Of a DNA stretch of 64,000 bases, positions 63,940-64,000 are shown one piece after another. The DNA is from Latescibacteria bacterium UBA6620 (lineage in GTDB: Bacteria > Latescibacterota > UBA2968). Positions within the stretch are counted from its first letter, which is position 1; each line of letters starts with the position of its first letter. The notes under the pieces were generated by a model. The model was not told the DNA's origin and did no database searches. It saw only the letters and a list, made by a program, of their open reading frames with translations. The DNA lies in NCBI GenBank assembly GCA_002433075.1, contig DJHM01000048.1, forward strand, positions 118,495-182,494, written 5' to 3'. Made by a program: the position numbers and the translations under genes.

Positions 63940-64000
63940 TGGCGGGGTAGACGGGGCTCGAACCCGCGACCTTCGGCGTGACAGGCCGACACTCTAACCA
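63940..64000 (-). tRNA. tRNA-Asp(GTC), partial at window edge
   Basis: Minus strand. The 3' 61 bases are present: anticodon loop CTGTCAC with GTC in the middle, T-arm GCGGG-TTCGAGC-CCCGT, acceptor CTACCCC, discriminator G and encoded CCA. A TTTTT run follows, a likely terminator. The 5' end lies beyond 64000, so it is incomplete. The 63841-63939 gap between mfd and the tRNA has no gene. Confidence 0.92.

Noticed and set aside
1..64000. CRISPR array, prophage, IS element or integrase
   Set aside because: No regularly spaced direct repeats, Cas, transposase, integrase or phage structural genes were seen on either strand; the repeats found are irregular palindromes.

Overview
The window is GC-rich, gene-dense bacterial chromosome from a Gram-negative, diderm organism: it carries an RND permease, SurA-type periplasmic chaperones, FtsEX-EnvC and a secreted AttH-like protein. 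The tmRNA tag ends DDHSYAMAA, which resembles tags I recall from the Chlorobi/Bacteroidetes side of the tree. The mix of enolase-superfamily dehydratase, M81 peptidase, Gfo/Idh oxidoreductases, cupins, TIM-barrel isomerase, sulfatase, two N-methylhydantoinase pairs and TauD-type dioxygenase is what uncultivated FCB-group heterotrophs such as Latescibacterota carry. That placement is an inference, not something the sequence proves.

Layout. 0-3 kb: rhamnonate-dehydratase-like enzyme and M81 peptidase. 3-8.1 kb: a DUF4185-like gene and an ECF sigma gene, both interrupted by in-frame stops, then an RND permease. 8.3-9 kb: a SigZ-like sigma factor behind a tiny Cys-rich ORF. 9-13 kb: catabolic dehydrogenases and a truncated sugar isomerase. 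13-19.4 kb: a broken secreted protein, an AttEFGH-like ABC/lipocalin operon and a redoxin remnant. 19.4-24 kb: metallophosphoesterase and a convergent hyuA/hyuB pair. 24-31 kb: MarR-pirin-(FMN reductase remnant), cupins, Gfo/Idh enzymes, CDGSH protein, cysteine hydrolase. 31-32.4 kb: sulfatase and a paralogue stub. 32.6-38 kb: an ergothioneine-type locus (EgtD, an SBP-permease fusion, an ATPase), then HDAC-like protein and TrmB. 38-43.5 kb: broken ankyrin gene, flippase, TIGR01777 epimerase, TauD dioxygenase, SDR. 43.6-48.8 kb: GIY-YIG gene with a stop, tmRNA, permease remnant, UDP-xylose-synthase-like epimerase, wrecked glmS, split UDP-sugar dehydrogenase. 48.8-57.9 kb: carbamoyltransferase, NrnA, second hyuBA pair, EnvC-FtsX-FtsE, methyltransferase. 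58-64 kb: S4 protein, SurA, PPIase lipoprotein, Mfd, partial tRNA-Asp.

Most striking overall: about a dozen genes are broken. Five carry only in-frame stops (four TAG, two TAA) with the reading frame otherwise intact; others have frameshifts, internal deletions or missing ends. TAG is also the ordinary stop of many intact genes here, so recoding is unlikely; genome decay or base-calling error is more probable. Two families of short palindromic intergenic repeats are scattered across the window. The best candidates for new biology are the egtD-linked transporter with inverted SBP-permease order and the Cys-rich peptide/SigZ pair.
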